DNA of 10,380 bases from Akkermansiaceae bacterium UBA7890 (GTDB lineage Bacteria; Verrucomicrobiota; Verrucomicrobiia; Verrucomicrobiales; Akkermansiaceae): positions 24,574 through 34,953 of the forward strand of contig DLRK01000144.1 of assembly GCA_002501065.1 (NCBI GenBank), given 5' to 3'. A program made the translations under genes and the position numbers. Below are positions 6,131 through 10,380 of this stretch, one piece after another. The number at the start of each line of letters is the position of its first letter. Positions within the stretch are counted from its first letter, which is position 1. The notes beneath the pieces were generated by a model. That model made no database searches. It was not told the origin of the DNA and worked only from the letters and a program-made list of their open reading frames with translations.

Positions 6131-8728
6131 TTATTCCTCCTGCGCGGCCTTTTTCTTGGCAGCCTTCTTGCTGGCGGCCTTCTTGCGTGGGGGGAATTCG
6201 AAGATGGGGCGGCCCTGGTCAAAGTCGTAGCGGAGGAAGGCGTCGAACTTGCGCTTGGTCCGGTTGGAGATGAATCCCTTGAGGAGTTCACTTTTCTCAC
6301 CGTTGAGCATCCGGATGGCGGCTTCCCGGGGGATTTCGGCAGAGAGGATGGTCTTCGAGAACTTGACGCCTTCGGGCTCCTTACCGGTCTTCAGGGAGGG
6401 GACGAGGTAGCTCTTGTCGGTCTCGTAGAGGTCGTGCTGTTCGTCCTCGTGGGTGACTTGAGCCACGATCTGATCCTCGGAGAGCTCCTCCGGTTCATCC
6501 TGCTCGAAGACGAAGTTGGTCTTGAGGCGTCCCTTCTTGCCGGTCTTGCTGACCGCCTGCACCAGTTCGATGGCGGCCTCGAAGGGTTTGTTGAAGCGGG
6601 AGATGAACCCGTCGCGTGGTCCGAGAAACTTGGTGGTAAAGAGCTCCCGGGCCTCCTCCTCGCTGAGGCGGCGGCCCGCGATGTATTTCGAGATGCGGAA
6701 TTTACATTCCGGTTCGTTGCATTCGTAGGTGGCGTCGGTCTGCTTGAGATCGGGAGCACCGCACTCGGGGCAGGCGCACTCAAGAGCCGGAAAGGAGCGG
6801 GAAACGGCCTCGTTGTAATGGGACCGGGCTTTGTTCACGACATCCTCGGTAAAGGTCGCGATCTCCTTCATGAAGGTCTCGCGATCGAGTTGACCGTGCT
6901 CCATCTGGCGTAGCTTGGCTTCCCAGTCCCCGGTCATGGAGGGAGAGGTCAGGGGTTTGATGTCCATTTCCTCAAGAAGCTCGATCAGGCGGAGTCCTTT
7001 GCCGGTGACGTTGAGATCGCGGCCGTCGCGGGCGAGGTATTTCTGCCGGAGGAGGCCCTCGATGGTGGCGGCGCGGGTGGCAGGGGTGCCGAGACCGCGT
7101 TCGGCCATGGCTTCGCGCAGTTCCTCGTCGTCAACGAGTTTTCCGGCGCCCTCCATGGCGGAAAGGAGGGTGGACTCAGTGAAGCGGGCGGGAGGATTGG
7201 TTTCCTTTTCCTCCAGCTGGACTTCCTGGACGACGGCATCTTCCCCTTCGTTGACGGGGACGAGTTCGTCCTTCCCGGCGGCGACCCCGACGCTACGGCC
7301 GTAGACGGCGAGCCAGCCGGGGTTGGTGAGGATCTTGCCATCGGTCTGAAAGGTGTCGGAGGTGCTTTGCACCGGCTCGGGGGAGCTGGGGATGATGATG
7401 GTGCTCGGCTCGGAGTGATTGATGGTGGTGAGACGCTTGGTGACCTCGAATTCGGCATGCGGAAAGAAGACCGCGATAAAGCGTTTCACGACCATGTCGT
7501 AGAGTTTCTCCTCGGCTTCATTGATCTTGACGACGCGACCGGTCGGGATGATGGCGAAGTGGTCGGAGACCTTGGCATTGTTGAAGACCCGCTTCTGGAA
7601 CTTGATGCGATCGTTCTCGAGGGAGTCCGCGGCCCATTTGGCGACAGGATGGCTGGATTTCGCGAGTTCCCGGGTGGTCTGGATCACGTTGGCCAGGTAG
7701 TCCTCGGGGAGGTAGCGTGAATCGGTCCGAGGGTAGGTCAGCATCTTGTGCCTCTCATAGAGAGTCTGGGCGAGGCCGAGGGTGTTCTTGGCGGTGAAGG
7801 GAGCCTCGCGCTGGAGAGTGGTGAGGTCGTAGAGCTGGGGGGCGATCTGCCTGGTGGGTTTCTTTTCCTCGTGGACGGTCCCGGTCTTGCCCTGGCAGCG
7901 GCCGTGGATGGTTCTCGCGGTCTCGAGGTTCCAGATGCGCTCGCGGCGGGAGTGGGGATTGCCCTCGTCCTTTTTCCAGGCGGGGTCGATCCACTTGCCG
8001 GCGTATTCTCCGGCTTCGACGCCGAAGTCGGCGTGGACCTCGGCGTAGGGAGTGGGGTTGAAGGCGGCGATTTCGCGTTCGCGTTTGGCGAGGATGGCGA
8101 GGGTGGGGGTCTGCACCCGGCCGGCCGCGGTGATGTTGAAGCCGCCGTGGCGTGAGCGGAAGCAGGTGAGGGCCCGGGTGGAATTGAGGCCCACCAGCCA
8201 GTCGGACTCGGAGCGACACTTGGCGGCATCGGCAAGGTCGTCCATTTCTTCTCCACGGCGCAGGGTGTCCCAGGCCTGCTGGATCGCCCCGGTGGTCATG
8301 GATTGCATCCAGAGGCGCTTGATCGGTTTATCGATGTCTCCGATGTCGAGGATGTACTGGAAGATGAGTTCCCCCTCGCGGCCGGCATCGCAGGCGTTCA
8401 CGATCAGGTCTACATCCTTGCGCCGGGCCAGCTTGAGGACATGCCGGAGGCGGCCCTCGGATTTCTCGATGGGCTGCAGTTCGAAGGTCCGGGGGATGGC
8501 GGGCAGGACGTCGAATTTCCAGGGAAGGTTCTTGCCATTCGGGCCGGTGGGCATCTTGAGTTCGACGAGGTGGCCGACCGCGGAGGTGATGATGGCCTGC
8601 TCGTTTTCGAAGTATTTCGCATCGAGCGATTTCCCTTTCTTCTCGAACTTGTCGAGCTTCCTGGCGAGGGCACGCGAGAGGTCGGTCATGACCGAGGGTT
8701 TCTCCGCAATGATGAGGGTTTTTGCCAT
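6131..8728 (-). CDS. topB: DNA topoisomerase III (type IA)
   Basis: An 865-residue type IA topoisomerase, which cuts and passes single strands and resolves replication and recombination intermediates. The Toprim domain starts with LIIAEKPS (Glu9) and continues with CDAGREGE (113-120), the DAG form common in TopB outside the enterobacteria. The catalytic Tyr is Tyr332 in TYPRTDSRYL (331-340). AAGRVQTPTL (201-210) and RGLGTPATRAATIE (544-557) are further family motifs. A C-terminal region beyond the core carries a zinc-ribbon-like Cys set (Cys653, Cys656, Cys670, Cys675). Next come two copies of the topoisomerase C-terminal repeat: about 681-742, containing YIAGRRLSEEEARELF, and about 789-846, containing AEIPREAAIRMLNGE. 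A Lys/Ala tail (849-862) ends the protein. This makes it longer than E. coli TopB (653 residues). ATG 8728 is preferred over the in-frame ATG five codons upstream because family proteins start at MAKTLIIAEKPS-like sequence. No Shine-Dalgarno sequence is visible. Confidence 0.97.
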   Translation of the reverse strand: MAKTLIIAEKPSVMTDLSRALARKLDKFEKKGKSLDAKYFENEQAIITSAVGHLVELKMPTGPNGKNLPWKFDVLPAIPRTFELQPIEKSEGRLRHVLKLARRKDVDLIVNACDAGREGELIFQYILDIGDIDKPIKRLWMQSMTTGAIQQAWDTLRRGEEMDDLADAAKCRSESDWLVGLNSTRALTCFRSRHGGFNITAAGRVQTPTLAILAKREREIAAFNPTPYAEVHADFGVEAGEYAGKWIDPAWKKDEGNPHSRRERIWNLETARTIHGRCQGKTGTVHEEKKPTRQIAPQLYDLTTLQREAPFTAKNTLGLAQTLYERHKMLTYPRTDSRYLPEDYLANVIQTTRELAKSSHPVAKWAADSLENDRIKFQKRVFNNAKVSDHFAIIPTGRVVKINEAEEKLYDMVVKRFIAVFFPHAEFEVTKRLTTINHSEPSTIIIPSSPEPVQSTSDTFQTDGKILTNPGWLAVYGRSVGVAAGKDELVPVNEGEDAVVQEVQLEEKETNPPARFTESTLLSAMEGAGKLVDDEELREAMAERGLGTPATRAATIEGLLRQKYLARDGRDLNVTGKGLRLIELLEEMDIKPLTSPSMTGDWEAKLRQMEHGQLDRETFMKEIATFTEDVVNKARSHYNEAVSRSFPALECACPECGAPDLKQTDATYECNEPECKFRISKYIAGRRLSEEEARELFTTKFLGPRDGFISRFNKPFEAAIELVQAVSKTGKKGRLKTNFVFEQDEPEELSEDQIVAQVTHEDEQHDLYETDKSYLVPSLKTGKEPEGVKFSKTILSAEIPREAAIRMLNGEKSELLKGFISNRTKRKFDAFLRYDFDQGRPIFEFPPRKKAASKKAAKKKAAQEE

Positions 8729-8774
8729 CCGGGGATGCCACATACGCGGCGAAAGGTGGTTTTGGAAAGGGGAA

Positions 8775-8819
8775 TTTTTCGGAAGATCCTCTTTCAGGAA
8801 CCCTACGGGTTCCGAAAAA
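8775..8819. repeat. Overlapping, mutually exclusive inverted repeats upstream of topB
   Basis: TTTTTCGGAA (8775-8784) is the exact complement of TTCCGAAAAA (8810-8819), a 10-bp stem. Inside it, GGAACCC (8797-8803) pairs with GGGTTCC (8807-8813) across a three-base loop. The two stems share TTCC at 8810-8813, so only one can form at a time. The element lies 47-91 bases upstream of the topB ATG, probably in its leader. T-runs precede rather than follow the stems on both strands, so it is not a classical terminator. Confidence 0.55.
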
Positions 8820-8836
8820 AGTTGTCCTCACTGGTC

Positions 8837-8864
8837 TTGTGACCGCGAAGCCGGAGGGCCACAA
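8837..8864. repeat. Imperfect hairpin in the dprA-topB gap
   Basis: TTGTGACC (8837-8844) pairs with GGCCACAA (8857-8864) with one mismatch around a 12-base loop. Together with the element at 8775-8819 it makes the 262-base gap between dprA and topB unusually rich in dyad symmetry. No T-run follows on either strand. It could be part of a structured RNA or a decayed dispersed repeat. Confidence 0.3.
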
Positions 8865-8990
8865 ACGGGTGGGAAGGACCTCCCTGAGGGTCTCTTTACG
8901 AATCCGAGGGTAAGCAGTGGAACGGTCTCGAGGGAGAGGGTATCGGGAGATGAATGGGGCCTTCAGGCTGGCTGTGCCAGATCTTGAAAT

Positions 8991-10103
8991 TCAGGACGAT
9001 TTCACGAAGTAGGAGCCCGGGAGCTGCCTGGCGAGGCTTCTCATTTCGAGTCGGAGGAGGGTGGCAGCGACCGTGGAAGCGGGCAGCCCCGAGCCCTCGA
9101 TGATCTGGTCCATGCTGCGCTCTTCTCCGCTCAGCTGGGCGAAGACCCGGTTCTCGTCCTCGCTGAGGTGGGTCAGATCGGGGTTGGTGGAGGGGTCGTG
9201 GACGGGCGCGGTGGTCCGGGCTTCCAGAGGAAGCGGAGAGAGCTCATCCAGGATCTGGGATCCATCCGTGACCAGGATGGCGCCGGTGCGGATGAGTTCG
9301 TTGCAGCCTTCCGAACTGGGGCGGTCGATTCCGCCGGGGATGGCAAAGACGTGTTTCCCGTAGTCTCCGGCCAGATTGGCGGTGATGAGGGAGCCGGAGC
9401 GGGAGGGACACTCGACCACCAGAAGTCCCTCACACCATCCAGCCACGATGCGGTTACGTTGCGGAAAGGTGTGGGTGTCGGGCCTGGTGTCGATGGGAAA
9501 TTCCGAGATGACCGCGCCATGGCCGTCCGCGATTCGTTCCGCCAGGGCCATGTTCTCGGGAGGATAGAGTTGACCCAGTCCGGAACCAAGCACCGCGATG
9601 GTGCGACCCTCGGCCGCAAGAGCGCCCTCGTGGGCCGCGGTGTCGATTCCACGTGCCAGTCCCGAGATGATGGTGAAGCCCGCATGGCCGAGTTGGAACG
9701 AGAACTTCCTGGTGCAGTTGCGCCCGTAGTGGGTTGTCTTGCGTGATCCCACGATCGCGAAGGCACGGGTGTCGCGTTCCTGCACCTCGCCCCACACGTA
9801 GAGGAGAAGGGGGGCGTCCGGGAGATGGGTGAAGGCGGCAGGCCAGGCTGCGTGTCCGGGGGTGAGCAGGGACAGGCCCCGTGAGTGGATGGAGGACAGT
9901 TCCCCCTGGAGATCGACCTGATCCTCCCAGGCGTGAATGACCCTGGCCGACTCGGGACCGATGCCGTTGATGGCGGTAAGCTGGGCTTCAGGGGCCCGCA
10001 GGACACCTTCCGCATCCCCGAAGCGGTCGAGAAGACGGCGGAGCCGGATCGGACCCAGCCCCGGGAGGAGGTTGAGAGCAAGGAGGCTTTCCTGAGAGGT
10101 CAT
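8991..10103 (-). CDS. dprA: DNA-processing protein DprA (Smf)
   Basis: A 370-residue cytoplasmic protein that protects incoming single-stranded DNA and loads RecA onto it during natural transformation; it also occurs widely in non-competent bacteria. An N-terminal helix-hairpin-helix-rich segment (LLPGLGPIRL, 12-21; INGIGPESA, 45-53) is followed by the Rossmann-like DprA domain with GSRK (119-122), SGLARGIDTAAH (147-158), FPQRNRI (213-219), SGSLITA (236-242), PGG (256-258) and GCNELI (266-271). A linker of about 20 residues leads to a C-terminal winged-helix-like domain (about 311-367), found in many full-length DprA proteins. The ATG at 10103 begins directly at MTSQESLLALNLL, as expected. 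It has no Shine-Dalgarno sequence but a strong hairpin just upstream (see 10106-10139). No other competence gene is in the window. The stop is TGA. Confidence 0.97.
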   Translation of the reverse strand: MTSQESLLALNLLPGLGPIRLRRLLDRFGDAEGVLRAPEAQLTAINGIGPESARVIHAWEDQVDLQGELSSIHSRGLSLLTPGHAAWPAAFTHLPDAPLLLYVWGEVQERDTRAFAIVGSRKTTHYGRNCTRKFSFQLGHAGFTIISGLARGIDTAAHEGALAAEGRTIAVLGSGLGQLYPPENMALAERIADGHGAVISEFPIDTRPDTHTFPQRNRIVAGWCEGLLVVECPSRSGSLITANLAGDYGKHVFAIPGGIDRPSSEGCNELIRTGAILVTDGSQILDELSPLPLEARTTAPVHDPSTNPDLTHLSEDENRVFAQLSGEERSMDQIIEGSGLPASTVAATLLRLEMRSLARQLPGSYFVKSS

Positions 10104-10105
10104 TT

Positions 10106-10139
10106 CCGGAGGGTTCCGGGCCTGCTTTTCAGGACCCGG
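10106..10139 (-). promoter_or_regulatory. Alternative leader hairpins at the dprA start
   Basis: On the dprA strand, CCGGG-T-CCTG (10139-10130), loop AAAAG and CAGG-CCCGG (10124-10116) form a 9-bp stem with one bulged base. A second hairpin, CCGGA (10119-10115), loop ACCC, TCCGG (10110-10106), overlaps it at 10116-10119 and ends two bases before the ATG. Only one of the two can form at a time, and the second would fold the initiation region. This could control dprA translation; that is inference from base pairing only. Confidence 0.45.
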
Positions 10140-10319
10140 TCGTTGGCAACCTGGTGCGGATATGCGATTTTTCTAGGTCTTATTTGGGAAAAACTGCTCT
10201 GCCACGTGCCGGGCAGGCGCTGCAGGCGCCCAGGAAATTTCAAGGGAGCTGGCTGGTGGTTCGTGACCTGCGGACTCTGCGGGATTGACAGGGAGTGGTG
10301 GTGGTGCAAGCAGACGGGG

Positions 10320-10380
10320 ATGAAACGGTTTCTATTTGGTTTCGCGGCCCTGCCCCTCCTGGCCCTGCCCTGTTCTTTCG
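10320..10380 (+). CDS. N-terminus of an exported protein (3' truncated)
   Basis: The first 20 codons are visible before the right edge. They read MKRFLFGFAALPLLALPCSF: two basic residues and then a hydrophobic core, a classic Sec signal peptide. A Cys at position 18 suggests a lipobox (LALPC), but Pro just before the Cys is atypical, so a lipoprotein is only possible. GACGGGG directly before the ATG is a weak ribosome site. A TTGACA at 10285-10290 has no matching -10 at the right distance. The gene diverges from dprA across a 216-base gap that also holds a GGCGC/GCGCC dyad and the palindromes CACGTG and GAAATTTC. The function cannot be told from this fragment. Confidence 0.6.
   Translation, partial: MKRFLFGFAALPLLALPCSF

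Noticed and set aside
6104..6913. 269-codon plus-strand frame opposite the topB C-terminus
   Set aside because: Antisense shadow. Its low-complexity hydrophobic and Gly-rich stretches are the reverse reading of the Lys/Ala tail and repeats.
8052..8987. 311-codon plus-strand frame covering the topB 5' end and the dprA-topB gap
   Set aside because: Most of it is antisense to the Toprim domain, the product is Arg/Ser-rich without motifs, and its last part runs through dyad-rich non-coding DNA.
10285..10290. Perfect TTGACA as a promoter for the right-edge gene
   Set aside because: At 16-18 bases downstream there is only CAAGCAG-like sequence, with no TATAAT-like partner.
10100..10309. 69-codon minus-strand frame whose stop overlaps the dprA ATG (ATGA)
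   Set aside because: The overlap resembles translational coupling, but the product (His run, then Pro/Arg/Ser-rich without hydrophobic core or motif) is not protein-like and has no start signal.

Overview
This is a GC-rich bacterial window with mostly housekeeping content, made of single genes that frequently switch strand. No gene here is phylum-diagnostic. The Ala-Pro-rich linker ahead of the FKBP domains, the TopB with duplicated C-terminal repeats and a Lys/Ala tail, and the weak Shine-Dalgarno signals together suggest a Verrucomicrobiota-like bacterium, but this is a tentative inference. I see no insertion sequence, CRISPR array, tRNA, rRNA or phage module.

Layout, left to right. (1) The 3' part of a tandem FKBP-type peptidyl-prolyl isomerase gene (+), entering from the left edge through a CAGCTC hexanucleotide repeat that encodes an Ala-Pro linker. 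(2) A small, unrecognised single-span membrane protein (-) with a good sigma70-type promoter in an AT-rich island. (3) A gene-poor stretch of about 380 bases ending in a coding-like 3' tail with an 18-bp imperfect repeat, just ahead of (4) a two-domain sugar-type ABC ATPase of the RbsA/MglA class (+). (5) argG, argininosuccinate synthase (-), convergent with the ATPase. (6) A TauE/SafE-family membrane permease (+), divergent from argG. (7) A minimal site-2-protease-like M50 metalloprotease (-), convergent with the permease. (8) topB, DNA topoisomerase III (-). (9) dprA, the DNA-processing/competence protein (-). (10) The first 20 codons of an exported protein (+) at the right edge.

The genes do not form one pathway. 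topB and dprA are both DNA-transaction genes on the same strand, but 262 bases separate their coding regions, so co-transcription is uncertain. The sugar-type ATPase has neither its permease nor its binding protein beside it. I do not see a clear new multi-gene system. The best leads are overlapping, mutually exclusive hairpins just upstream of dprA and again upstream of topB, the coding-like remnant before the ABC ATPase, the degenerate second FKBP domain, and the lack of canonical Shine-Dalgarno sequences at almost every start.
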